Below, piece by piece: positions 34,670 through 42,576 of a stretch of DNA of 64,000 nt (its first letter is position 1; each line of letters starts with the position of its first letter). This DNA comes from JAEUWI01 sp942492815 (GTDB lineage: Bacteria > Hydrogenedentota > Hydrogenedentia > Hydrogenedentales > JAEUWI01): assembly GCA_942492815.1 (NCBI GenBank), contig OW818658.1, positions 7,068,001-7,132,000 of the forward strand. Direction: 5' to 3'. A program made the position numbers and the translations under genes. The notes under the pieces are model-generated. The model was not told the DNA's origin, searched no databases, and was given only the letters and a program-made list of their open reading frames with translations.

Positions 34670-35848
34670 ATGTTGACCCGCCTGCTGTTGTTGGGCGCCA
34701 TTGTTGGCGCCTCTGTAGCCCCCGCCCTTGAAAGCGAGCTGATTTTTCCCATGGACCCCAAGCACAACCATGGGTCCAGCATCATCGAGACGCCCGAGGG
34801 CGATCTGATTGCGTGCTGGTTCCACGGCTCGGGCGAGCGCAATTCCGACGACGTGCTGGTGCAGGGGGCGCGGAAGCGGGCCGGATCCGACGCCTGGAGC
34901 GAGCCCTTTCTTATGGCGGACACGCCCGACCTGCCCGACTGCAACCCGGTCCTCTTCATGGATCCCCGGGGCACGCTGTGGCTCTTCTGGATCGCGGTGC
35001 AGGACAATGAATGGGGTGGCTCGCTGTTGAAGTACCGCACCTCCACCAACTACCAGGGCGACGGCCCGCCGGTGTGGGGCTGGCAGGACGTGATCCACAC
35101 GCGGCCGCTGAACCTGGAAACGAAGATGATCGCCACGCTGGACCAGATCAACGCGGAGATGGGCGCTGTGATCGAGGGTATTCCCCGGGTGAAGGAAATG
35201 CTCCAGCAACTGCGGGACACGGCCCCTATCAAGATCCACCAGCGCCTCGGCTGGATGACCCGCATCCACCCCATCATGACGAGTGAAAACCGGATCATGC
35301 TGGGGCTCTACTCGGACATCTGGAATTCGTCCATGGCGGTCTTCACGGAAGACTGGGGCCAGACCTGGACCAGCGGCGAGCCCATCATGACCATGCAACT
35401 GGGCAATATCCAGCCGGCCTTCGCAAAGCGCAAGAACGGCGAGATCGTGGCCTACATGCGCGACAACGGCCTGCCCAAGAAGATCCGACAGGCGGTGTCC
35501 ACGGACAGCGGCATGACCTGGGGGCCGGTCACCGAGATGGACATTCTCAATCCTGGGTCTTCGGTGGATGTGGTGGTGCTGGAAAACGGCCAATGGGTGC
35601 TGGTTTGTAACGATGTGGATGGCCGACACGTCGTGACGGTGTACCTGTCGGAAGACGAAGGGGCCACCTGGCCGGTGAAGCGCAAGCTGGAAGATTTCGC
35701 GCCGGAGGTTGGATCGGGTTCCTACTTTTCCATCATGCAGGCGAAGGACGGCAAAATTCACTGCACCTACTCCTACAAAGACGAAAAGACGCCCGGCTCC
35801 ACCATCAAGCACGTGGCCTTTGAAGAAGGCTGGATAAGAGGCGAATAG
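34670..35848 (+). CDS. Secreted sialidase-like / BNR (Asp-box) repeat protein
   Basis: Exported six-bladed-propeller protein of 392 residues. MLTRLLLLGAIVGASVAPA is a signal peptide, and GAGAGGA precedes the ATG at 34670. Three Asp-box motifs are visible: TEDWGQTW, STDSGMTWG and SEDEGATW, as in sialidases and related glycosidases. The N-terminal part has HNHGSSIIETPEGDLIACWF and FHGSGERNSDDV, typical of the exo-alpha-sialidase-like family common in Planctomycetota-type genomes. Whether it cleaves sialic acid is uncertain, since many members act on other glycans. It is monocistronic, with a perfect hairpin 18 bp after the stop. Confidence 0.85.
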   Translation: MLTRLLLLGAIVGASVAPALESELIFPMDPKHNHGSSIIETPEGDLIACWFHGSGERNSDDVLVQGARKRAGSDAWSEPFLMADTPDLPDCNPVLFMDPRGTLWLFWIAVQDNEWGGSLLKYRTSTNYQGDGPPVWGWQDVIHTRPLNLETKMIATLDQINAEMGAVIEGIPRVKEMLQQLRDTAPIKIHQRLGWMTRIHPIMTSENRIMLGLYSDIWNSSMAVFTEDWGQTWTSGEPIMTMQLGNIQPAFAKRKNGEIVAYMRDNGLPKKIRQAVSTDSGMTWGPVTEMDILNPGSSVDVVVLENGQWVLVCNDVDGRHVVTVYLSEDEGATWPVKRKLEDFAPEVGSGSYFSIMQAKDGKIHCTYSYKDEKTPGSTIKHVAFEEGWIRGE

Positions 35849-35865
35849 TTGCCATTTTAAGACCG

Positions 35866-35901
35866 ATCGGGCCGATCAGATCGCAATCTGATCGGCCCGA
35901 T
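35866..35901. terminator. Perfect 16-bp-stem hairpin after the sialidase-like gene
   Basis: ATCGGGCCGATCAGAT (35866-35881) and ATCTGATCGGCCCGAT (35886-35901) form a perfect stem with a CGCA loop. It follows the stop codon closely but has no T-run. The core word CGGCCGATCAGA is shared with the repeat at 2725-2788. Confidence 0.6.
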
Positions 35902-35963
35902 TCGTCCGATTCCCCGCCCCAAAAGTGCAACGACCCTGCCATACTATAAGGAGGGCTTGCACT

Positions 35964-36368
35964 ATGAAAATGACGACACTCGCGTTGGGCGAGGCCTGGA
36001 TGAGCGCCGACGAGGCGGAATTGAACCGCCAGTTCGTGCGAGGTGTGGGGAAGTTGCTGGAGGACCGGGGCGTGGTGGAGAATCCGCTGCTGGTCCTGCG
36101 GGTGAGCGACATTGTGGTGTCGTGGCTCCTGGCCCGGCGCATGGAAGACGGGCTGGGGTCCGGTGAGGATGGTGCCGCACCGAAAACCACTTCGGCCCAG
36201 GCCGAGGCCATCGGCAAGAGCCGGGAGCGGCTGCGCAAGGCCATCAAGGAGCTGGAAGAGTATTGTGAGCGGGCGGGCACGCCCATCGACCGGGGCCTGG
36301 CGGATTTGATGAAGCCCGTCATTCAGCAGATTCAGGGGACGAGCCCCTTCTTCGCGGAGGCGGGCTGA
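35964..36368 (+). CDS. Small helical protein, unknown function
   Basis: Protein of 134 residues, entirely helical and charged, with a possible coiled coil around KSRERLRKAIKELEEYCERA. AAGGAGGG lies eight bases before the ATG at 35964, one of the best ribosome-binding sites in the window, so it is likely translated. No signal peptide or membrane segment. Its size and helical content recall phage small-terminase proteins, and a terminase-like gene lies 1.8 kb downstream, but three other features intervene and no DNA-binding motif is evident. I do not assign a function. Confidence 0.65.
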   Translation: MKMTTLALGEAWMSADEAELNRQFVRGVGKLLEDRGVVENPLLVLRVSDIVVSWLLARRMEDGLGSGEDGAAPKTTSAQAEAIGKSRERLRKAIKELEEYCERAGTPIDRGLADLMKPVIQQIQGTSPFFAEAG

Positions 36369-36418
36369 GGGGCCAGGAGGCTTGCAACGGTGCGGCGCGG
36401 TGTGACATATATTGGGGC

Positions 36419-36850
36419 ATGAAACACCTCTCCGCCATCCTCATCCTTGTCCTGCTGCTGGCCGGTTGCGCCTCCACGCCAAAGCCCAAGGGCGACCCCG
36501 TAAACCGCGACATGCTCGTCACGGGCTACTGCAAGTGCGGCAAATGCACCAACTGGAAACACACCATGTTTCTCCGCCGTACCGTCGTGAAAGATGGCGC
36601 GAATGAAGGCAAGAAGAAGGACGTGGGGAAAACCGCGAGCGGGAAAAAGGCCAAAGTGGGCACCATCGCCGCCGACACCAGCAAGTATCCGATGGGCACG
36701 CAGATGTACATTCCCGGCTACGGCTACGGCACGGTGGAAGACCGGGGCGGCGCGATCAAGGGCGACCACATCGATCTCTACTTCAAGAGCCACAAGGCCG
36801 CCTTGAAATGGGGCAAGCAGCAGAAGCAGGTGCAGGTCTGGTTGAAGTGA
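36419..36850 (+). CDS. 3D-domain lipoprotein (double-psi beta-barrel)
   Basis: Lipoprotein of 143 residues: MKHLSAILILVLLLAGC has the lipobox LAGC with Cys17. The mature part carries a 3D domain, named for three conserved Asp: GTIAADTSKYPMGTQMYIPG, then YGTVEDRGGAIKG and HIDLYFKSH. This domain is the catalytic barrel of MltA/YabE/resuscitation-factor-like murein-acting proteins, so a role in peptidoglycan remodelling is likely. A CKCGKC segment before the domain is unusual and could bind metal or form disulfides. It converges with the esterase gene 68 bp downstream. Confidence 0.85.
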   Translation: MKHLSAILILVLLLAGCASTPKPKGDPVNRDMLVTGYCKCGKCTNWKHTMFLRRTVVKDGANEGKKKDVGKTASGKKAKVGTIAADTSKYPMGTQMYIPGYGYGTVEDRGGAIKGDHIDLYFKSHKAALKWGKQQKQVQVWLK

Positions 36851-36868
36851 AGGATGAGTTTTGAAGGC

Positions 36869-36907
36869 TGAAGGATGGAAACTTCGAGGTGTTGGTTTCA
36901 TCCTTCA
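36869..36907. repeat. GAAGGAT heptamer inverted tract
   Basis: TGAAGGATGGAAA and GTTTCATCCTTCA are inverted across a 13-nt loop. Further TTCATCC units continue into the last codons of the esterase gene, whose stop lies in the tract. The related phrase GAAGGATGAAGGATG occurs at 39663. Confidence 0.65.
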
Positions 36908-36918
36908 GATTTCATCCT

Positions 36919-37839
36919 TCATCCTTTTTTCACATGTTCCCCTAGAAAGGCCACCGTGAGCTCCGCCAGGGTCTGGCCCTCGAAGAGGCCCTCCCACGCG
37001 CCGTGGGCCTCGCCGGAGATGGGGTAGTAGGCCACGGGAATGCCATTTGCCACGCAGGCATTGCGGATATCCAGCGCAGGCCCCAGCGCCAGACCCACGG
37101 TGAAATCCTGCGCGCCGTGGAAAATCATCACGGGCGGATCGCTGGGATCGAAAGCGTCGATGACCGGCGCGGCGCTGCCCCAGCAGTCCACAATCGCGGA
37201 AACACGAGCGCTGGTGCCGGGGTTGTTCTCCGGGGGCACCGTGAAGCCGGGGCCGTCGTTGGCAAAAAGTTCGTCGGTTGTGAGCCCGGCAGCCAGCGCT
37301 GCGAACGCGCCCGCCGATTCCCCCCAGATGGCGATACGCTCCGGATCCACCCGCAGCGCGCTTGCATTGGCGCGGATATAGCGCAGCGCTACCTTCGCGT
37401 CCACGAAGGAAGCGTGTATCGCCTCCCGGAGGTCCAGGGCTTCGAAAAGGGGTGAGATACTGTCCGGCTCCCAATCCTGCGGCGCGGGGGGATGGTCGCC
37501 TTTCAGGCGGTAGTCGATCAGAAAGCAGGCATAGCCCGCCAGGGCCAGGGCGTCCGCCTGGCGGATGAGCTTTTCATCTTCCTTACTGCCCTCTTCAAAG
37601 CTGCCACCGTGGATCATGAGTACGGCGGGACGATTCTCCTCGGTGCCTTCCTTTTCGATCAAGTCGTAGCGCAGATCGGCCAGTGTGTAAATGCCGGCCT
37701 CGTCGCTCTCCACGTTGCCCTTGCCATAGACCAAATCGGGCGTGCGGATGACCCCGGGGGAAAGGAGAGGCGGGCAGCCGCTCAACACGGCGGCGGAAAG
37801 ACACAAGACTGCGAGCGGCAGGCAATAAGACAGACGCAT
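36919..37839 (-). CDS. Alpha/beta-hydrolase (carboxylesterase-like) lipoprotein
   Basis: Esterase of 306 residues anchored as a lipoprotein: MRLSYCLPLAVLCLSAAVLS is followed by the lipobox Cys of LSGC. The oxyanion motif HGGSF, nucleophile elbow GESAGA, likely acid in HGAQD and catalytic His in GEAHGAW form a complete hormone-sensitive-lipase/BD-FAE type set. Such enzymes deacetylate or de-esterify plant or algal polysaccharides, matching the sulfatase and sialidase-like genes nearby. CAGGAGT lies eight bases before the ATG at 37839. The last residues (KKG) are encoded in an A-rich repeat tract. Confidence 0.9.
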   Translation of the reverse strand: MRLSYCLPLAVLCLSAAVLSGCPPLLSPGVIRTPDLVYGKGNVESDEAGIYTLADLRYDLIEKEGTEENRPAVLMIHGGSFEEGSKEDEKLIRQADALALAGYACFLIDYRLKGDHPPAPQDWEPDSISPLFEALDLREAIHASFVDAKVALRYIRANASALRVDPERIAIWGESAGAFAALAAGLTTDELFANDGPGFTVPPENNPGTSARVSAIVDCWGSAAPVIDAFDPSDPPVMIFHGAQDFTVGLALGPALDIRNACVANGIPVAYYPISGEAHGAWEGLFEGQTLAELTVAFLGEHVKKG

Positions 37840-37977
37840 GGTGATACTCCTGGAGACAATTCCTTCACGGATTATACGTGACCGAAGCGCGCCGGGGCGA
37901 ACGACACCGCGCAACGGGCGCTCCAGCTCAGTTGGAGATACTGTGAATCCCGCGCAGGGGGCGGTCGAACTGATCTT

Positions 37978-38097
37978 CAGTCGCCGGTACGTCAGAGGCG
38001 TTCGCCTTTCTGTCATTCCCACGAAAGTGGGAATCTAGAGACCAGGCGACGCAAACTCCGAGAAATCACTGGATTCCCGCTTTCGCGGGAATGACAG
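37978..38097. repeat. 120-bp ATTCCC-N8-GGGAAT element, copy 1
   Basis: Two 20-mers of the form ATTCCC-N8-GGGAAT, ATTCCCACGAAAGTGGGAAT on the left and ATTCCCGCTTTCGCGGGAAT on the right, in a larger inverted repeat beginning CTGTCATTCCC and ending GGGAATGACAG. A 33-bp left extension starting CAGTCGCC is shared with copy 3 at 51975-52094; both are exactly 120 bp. The 20-mer matches the form of neisserial dRS3 elements. Confidence 0.85.
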
Positions 38098-38204
38098 GCC
38101 TCTTAAAAGAAGATTAAGAGCACAAAGCGCACTTACTCTCTGTGTTCTTTGCGTTCTCTTGCGGCTAACAACAATCGGGCATCTTGAAGCAAGGAGCATC
38201 CACC

Positions 38205-39662
38205 ATGCATTCCCTTCCCAGTATTGAGACCCTTGTCCAGCACGGGATTTCGCCCGAGGCTGCGCGGAACTGGCTATTCCTGCAGGATCGCGCTTCCTTT
38301 GCGGAGCACCTTTTCCACGATCGCGCCGGTACACCCTGGCGTGTGAGGGACTACCAGCGGGGCTCCCTCAACTCCCAGGCTGCGCGCAAGGTCCACTGCG
38401 ACGGGCGCGACGTGGGCAAGACCACGGAGATCGAGGCCATCGCCGCGTGGGCCATGGTGGCCTGTCCTGATTCCGAAATGCTCATCGCCACACAGACGGA
38501 GAACCAGCTTTTCCCGTTGATGAACCGGCTGGTGCGGCGCTTCCAGGGCACGCCGGAGCTCGCGCCCTCGCTGGTTGAGATGAAGCGCTCGCCCTCGTGG
38601 TTTTTTCGCTTCTCCAATGGATTCGTGCTGTGGGGACGCATCGCGGGGCCCCGGGGCACGAACTTTCAGGGCATGCACGTGGACTGGCAGATCGTGGACG
38701 AGGCCCAGGAAATGACCGATGCGTCCTGGGGTGAGCTGTATCAGGCGCTGAATGGCGGCGGACGGCGCTGGGTCTACGGCGTGCCCAATGGCCTCCGCAA
38801 TTCTTTCTACCGCATGAGCCAGATGCCCGACGCGGAGCAATACAACTGGCCCAGTTCCATGAATCCGAGCTTCGACGCCGCGAAAGATGCCGAGCTGGCC
38901 CTGCTCTACGGCGGACGCAACACGCCGGGCTATATCCACCGGGTACTGGGGCAGCACGGCGCGCCCATGCACGCCGTGTTCTCGTTGGACGAGTATCTGC
39001 AATGCGTGGACGAAGGTATCGACTTCGAGAACATCACCGTCAAGGAAGACGACTCCTTCGACGGTCCGGGTCATGTGCCCCATGGCGACTATTACCTCGG
39101 CTGCGATCTGGGCTACGCGCGGGACCCTTCCGAGTTCGTGGTCTATCGCAGCGAGCCGCCCTATTTCGTCAACGAGCTTCGCCTCCACCTGGAAGGCGTG
39201 AACTACGCGCGGCAGCAACAGATCATCCAGGCGCTGGACGCGGCCTACGACTTTCGCGGTGTGGGCATCGACGCAGGCAACAGCGGCCGCGCCGTGGCGC
39301 ACCAACTCATGGCTCTGGGCGAGGCCTGGTGCGAGAAAATTCAGGCCTTTGAGTTCGGCGGCAGCATGGAGCTGCAACCGATGCCCGACGGTAACCTCGT
39401 GCGGCGGCGTGTAAAGGAATTCATGACCGAGCTGCTGCAACGCCGCATGAACGAAGGCACGATCCGCTTTCCGCCGATTGCGGATCGTGAATCCCAATAC
39501 GCGTCCCACACCTACGGCGTGGGGACCTCGGGCCAGATTGTGTACGAGAAGGGCAACGACCACATCATCGACGCGGACCGCTGCGCAATCCTGCGCCACT
39601 ACCTCGATCAACTGGAGGAAAGCACGCCGGTACGGCTGGGGGTTGGGATCGTGGGATTCTGA
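38205..39662 (+). CDS. Terminase-large-subunit-like ATPase/nuclease, orphan
   Basis: Protein of 485 residues with the layout of phage terminase large subunits. The N-terminal ATPase has a Walker A variant CDGRDVGKTTEIE, a Walker B VDWQIVDEAQEM and a coupling region around VYGVPNGLRNSF. The C-terminal RNase-H-like nuclease has the expected acidic residues in YYLGCDLGYARDPSEF, GVGIDAGNSGRAVAHQL and IIDADRCAIL. AAGGAGC precedes the ATG at 38205; a TTG at 38184 is also in frame. No portal, capsid, protease or tail gene lies within the window. It may be a prophage remnant, part of a gene-transfer or defence element, or a domesticated enzyme. Confidence 0.8.
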   Translation: MHSLPSIETLVQHGISPEAARNWLFLQDRASFAEHLFHDRAGTPWRVRDYQRGSLNSQAARKVHCDGRDVGKTTEIEAIAAWAMVACPDSEMLIATQTENQLFPLMNRLVRRFQGTPELAPSLVEMKRSPSWFFRFSNGFVLWGRIAGPRGTNFQGMHVDWQIVDEAQEMTDASWGELYQALNGGGRRWVYGVPNGLRNSFYRMSQMPDAEQYNWPSSMNPSFDAAKDAELALLYGGRNTPGYIHRVLGQHGAPMHAVFSLDEYLQCVDEGIDFENITVKEDDSFDGPGHVPHGDYYLGCDLGYARDPSEFVVYRSEPPYFVNELRLHLEGVNYARQQQIIQALDAAYDFRGVGIDAGNSGRAVAHQLMALGEAWCEKIQAFEFGGSMELQPMPDGNLVRRRVKEFMTELLQRRMNEGTIRFPPIADRESQYASHTYGVGTSGQIVYEKGNDHIIDADRCAILRHYLDQLEESTPVRLGVGIVGF

Positions 39663-39691
39663 GAAGGATGAAGGATGAAAAGGGAGCTGGA

Positions 39692-39738
39692 TGGGTTCAT
39701 GCAATTATGCATTTCGATTGCATAATTGCATGAACCCA
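39692..39738. terminator. Perfect 20-bp-stem hairpin
   Basis: TGGGTTCATGCAATTATGCA (39692-39711) and TGCATAATTGCATGAACCCA (39719-39738) pair perfectly around a 7-nt loop, 30 bp after the terminase-like stop. There is no following T-run. It is long enough to be a transcript end, an RNase III site or a transposition hairpin. Confidence 0.6.
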
Positions 39739-39783
39739 GTGGGTAGCTATCGTGGTTAATCAAGACGATCGGCGCACCAGGAT

Positions 39784-40030
39784 CTTGGACATTCATGTCC
39801 GAGGCAAAAGCAGACTGCAGGAGCCAGGACGCAAAGTGAATTTGAGAAGAGATCGACCAACTAGTCATCCCCGCGAAAGTGGGGATCCAGAGAATCTGAG
39901 GGGTGTACTTAACACGCGCACTGGATTCCCACTTTCGTGGGAATGACGTTGTATATTCGCTGTTACGCTTACACTCCCTGTCGGACTTCAGCGATTGGCG
40001 TGGCTTTTGCCTCGGACATGAATGTCCAAG
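39784..40030. repeat. 28-bp inverted pair enclosing an ATTCCC element
   Basis: The arms CTTGGACATTCATGTCCGAG (39784 onward, 28 bp to 39811) and the exact reverse complement at 40003-40030 bound a 247-bp segment. Each arm contains the palindrome GGACAT-TC-ATGTCC. The segment encloses the ATTCCC element at 39864-39947 and may be a composite MITE-like insertion. Confidence 0.8.
39864..39947. repeat. ATTCCC-type element, copy 2 (shortened)
   Basis: The left 20-mer is degenerate (ATCCCCGCGAAAGTGGGGAT), the right one is ATTCCCACTTTCGTGGGAAT, separated by about 36 bp as in copies 1 and 3. The 33-bp left extension of the 120-bp form is missing. Confidence 0.75.
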
Positions 40031-40058
40031 CTCCTCGGCTTCGCAGCGCCCGGGGTTT

Positions 40059-42476
40059 CTACACCACCACGCCATCCTCCAAATACACCCGCACTTCATA
40101 AACCCGCGCCTCGGGGACGCCGTTGGTGGCCAAAACGGTCAGGCGCAACTGATCGGCGTTGACCGCATCGAAGTTATGCACGCGGCGGCGCTGGTAGTTA
40201 TCGCGTTCTTCGTGGAGCGCGGTCCACGTGCCGTTCACACGTCCCTCAATGCGGTAGTCTTTCACGCATTCGGGATAGCGAAACAACGGCAGGCGGACGC
40301 GCCGGTTCATGTTGGTGTCGAAGCATATCTCCACGCGGTTGAAGCGTTGGGGCGAGTCCCAGGCGAGTTCGAGCGATTGCGGGAGCGTAGCACCGGGCGC
40401 GGACTGCCAGAGATTGGTCCAGCGGTCGGGACGATTGCTGCTCTGGACGGCATTCTGCGCGGCGAAGGGGCGCATTTCAGGAGAGACCTGCATGCAGAAG
40501 CTCTTCCCCTCGCGAAAGGGCCGCCAGTAAAGGCTGCCGGGCAGTTCGGCGGGTGCCACACCCACGGGACAGCGATGAGCGAGATCGTCATTGTCCTCCA
40601 CGAAGAGCTTCCAGAAAATTTCAGCGTGGGCCGTGGTGTGGAGGTAGTAGAGGTGTCCGCCCTCCACGTCGACATTGAGATCGAAGTGGACCCAGCCCTC
40701 GCTGTTCGCGGGCACGATGGCGGAGGCACTGGCGAGGTCTTCCGTGCCGCGAAAGTCCCACACGTGATCGGCGCGGCGGAGGGCGACGGTCATCTCCACG
40801 TTGTCGGCCAAGGAGGAGCGAAGCAACAGCGAAACGCGATCCACGCGATTGCCGGAGACCGGGAAAATCTGGGCTTTGGGCAGGGTCATCTCCAGCTCGG
40901 TGGTGGCGGGCGGGAAGATGAGCGGGGCCTCGCTCGTAGCGGTGGCCTTCGCCGCGCGCGCGAGGTCGGCGGGATCTTCATTGACCACGCCAGGGATATA
41001 GCCGTCCTGCCGGAGGATGAGCTGCTGGCACTCCTTCGCATGCTTCGCGGCGATCTCGCGGGGGGCTTTCTTGTGCTTCACGCAAAGGGCGGCGGCTGCC
41101 CCCACGGCCTGGCCAACGACGGCCCCTGTGCAGAGCACGCGCGACGACGAAAAGGCCACATAGGAGCAACTGATGGGGCGGCCCGCCATCATGAGGTTGG
41201 GCACGTTGCGCGAGTAGAGGGCGCGCAGCGGGATGCCGTAGGTGCGGGTGCTCTTCGCGTCCCAGTTCGCGTCGTCGTAGTGGCTCTTGTAGGGCTTTTG
41301 CGAGCGGTCTAGAATGCCGTGGGTGTGGATGTCAATGAACCAAACGCCATAGGCCACGTTGTCTTCGAGAAGTTGCGGATCCTGCACGTGTTGCTGGGTG
41401 AGGATGTAGTCGCCCAGAATGCGGCGGCACTCGCGCTTGTAGGGCCAGAAGCCCACGAAGTCGATGCCGTAGTTCTCCGCGCCGTGATCGCCGCCGTTTT
41501 TCACGTGGTCCCACACACCCAGCAGGTGGCGCAGGCCCTCGTGGATGATGGTACTGTTGTCCTTGATAGGGTGGTGGGGCGGTCCCACTTCGAGCCACCA
41601 GTAGCCGCCTTCGAGGAAGCTGTGGTTGCGGCCCTGAAATTCTTCTTCACTGTTGAATTGCACGGCCCAGTCGGGGCGCTTGAAGGGGACGGGCGCGCCG
41701 GTGTTGAAGGCGCGGAAGAAAAGGGAGGAGCCCATGATCTGTTCATCGGGCACGTCGGGGGCGAGGGGCTCGTCGTGGACGGTCTTGTCTTCGCGGCCCC
41801 AGCGGTATTCCGCGCCCGCGCGATGGGCGAGTACGCCATCGCCCGAGGCATCAACGAAAAGTTGCGCGCTGAGGAGGAACTCCTTTTCCGAGCCAAGCTG
41901 AATGCAAAACACGGACTGAATGGTGCCGTCATTGTTTTTCAGGGCACGGTGCATGTGAGTGTTCAAGTAGAGGGTAATGTTGGGCTCGCGGAGGACCCAT
42001 TCATAGAGCACAAGGTCCCAGTGGCAATTCATGAGGCCTTCGCGATAGGGAATGTGGTTGCGGACCCGTTCTTCGGCGTGGATCTCGTCGAAGATGCCAC
42101 ATTCCTTGATCCACACCTGATGGGCCGTGGCGTTTTCCGGGTAGAGGCGGACCTCGCTGGAGGAGTTGCCACCGAGCATGGCCCGCTCGTGCACCAGGGC
42201 GACCTTCACGCCGTTGCGCGCGGCGCTGATGGCGGCGGAGAGACCGGAGATACCGCCACCGATCACGACGACGTCGTAAGACAACTCGATGAGCCCATCG
42301 CCAAAGAGGCGTGGGTCGAAGGACGGGGCTGGGGAAGTGAGCGAAGGTGAAACCGGCAACGCGGGCGCGGGACTTGGCGTATCGGCGATCTCAGCGGCGG
42401 CCTTGGCGCCGGGGAGCACCGTGCCGCCCATCAGGGCACCAAGGAAGCGGAAGAAATCGCGGCGTTTCCAGAACAT
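40059..42476 (-). CDS. Tat-exported FAD-dependent oxidoreductase with C-terminal carbohydrate-binding-like domain
   Basis: Flavoprotein of 805 residues. MFWKRRDFFRFLGALMGGT is a twin-arginine signal (KRRDFFRFLG), and GAAAGGA lies before the ATG at 42476. The dinucleotide-binding fold starts VVIGGGISGLSAAIS, with HERAMLGGNSSSEVRLYP and the downstream FVDASGDGVLAHRAGAEY typical of the FAD-dependent oxidoreductase group PF12831, abundant in Planctomycetota-type genomes. The segment from about residue 560 onward is beta-rich and ends with a discoidin (F5/8 type C)-like stretch (SLELAWDSPQRFNRVEICF). The substrate is probably a sugar or glycoside, but this is not proven. It is not in an operon. 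Confidence 0.88.
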   Translation of the reverse strand: MFWKRRDFFRFLGALMGGTVLPGAKAAAEIADTPSPAPALPVSPSLTSPAPSFDPRLFGDGLIELSYDVVVIGGGISGLSAAISAARNGVKVALVHERAMLGGNSSSEVRLYPENATAHQVWIKECGIFDEIHAEERVRNHIPYREGLMNCHWDLVLYEWVLREPNITLYLNTHMHRALKNNDGTIQSVFCIQLGSEKEFLLSAQLFVDASGDGVLAHRAGAEYRWGREDKTVHDEPLAPDVPDEQIMGSSLFFRAFNTGAPVPFKRPDWAVQFNSEEEFQGRNHSFLEGGYWWLEVGPPHHPIKDNSTIIHEGLRHLLGVWDHVKNGGDHGAENYGIDFVGFWPYKRECRRILGDYILTQQHVQDPQLLEDNVAYGVWFIDIHTHGILDRSQKPYKSHYDDANWDAKSTRTYGIPLRALYSRNVPNLMMAGRPISCSYVAFSSSRVLCTGAVVGQAVGAAAALCVKHKKAPREIAAKHAKECQQLILRQDGYIPGVVNEDPADLARAAKATATSEAPLIFPPATTELEMTLPKAQIFPVSGNRVDRVSLLLRSSLADNVEMTVALRRADHVWDFRGTEDLASASAIVPANSEGWVHFDLNVDVEGGHLYYLHTTAHAEIFWKLFVEDNDDLAHRCPVGVAPAELPGSLYWRPFREGKSFCMQVSPEMRPFAAQNAVQSSNRPDRWTNLWQSAPGATLPQSLELAWDSPQRFNRVEICFDTNMNRRVRLPLFRYPECVKDYRIEGRVNGTWTALHEERDNYQRRRVHNFDAVNADQLRLTVLATNGVPEARVYEVRVYLEDGVVV

Positions 42477-42506
42477 GGGGTTTCCTTTCGGCATCGGGCG
42501 GGGAGT

Positions 42507-42576
42507 GGGTCGTATGGGTCAATCAAAGAGCGAATCGAGACCGTTGTCCATTGTCCATTGTCCATTGTCAATTGTC
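42507..42576. repeat. 9-mer remnant and GTCCATT heptamer tract
   Basis: GGGTCGTATGGGTC (42507-42520) is a 1.5-unit copy of the 9-mer family. GTTGTCCATTGTCCATTGTC (from 42543) continues as about four GTCCATT units to 42576. The tract overlaps the end of the lipoprotein gene at 42568, supplying its last two residues and stop codon. Confidence 0.75.

Larger units (their letters stand above)
39663..40058. other. 396-bp intergenic region packed with inverted repeats
   Basis: No gene. It contains a GAAGGAT tract (39663-39678), a 20-bp-stem hairpin (39692-39738) and a 28-bp inverted pair (39784-40030) enclosing a shortened ATTCCC element (39864-39947). Confidence 0.7.

Noticed and set aside
35964..39662. 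Prophage spanning the small helical protein and the terminase-like gene
   Set aside because: No portal, capsid, tail, integrase or lysis gene; intervening genes are a 3D-domain lipoprotein and an esterase. Only an orphan terminase-like gene is supported.
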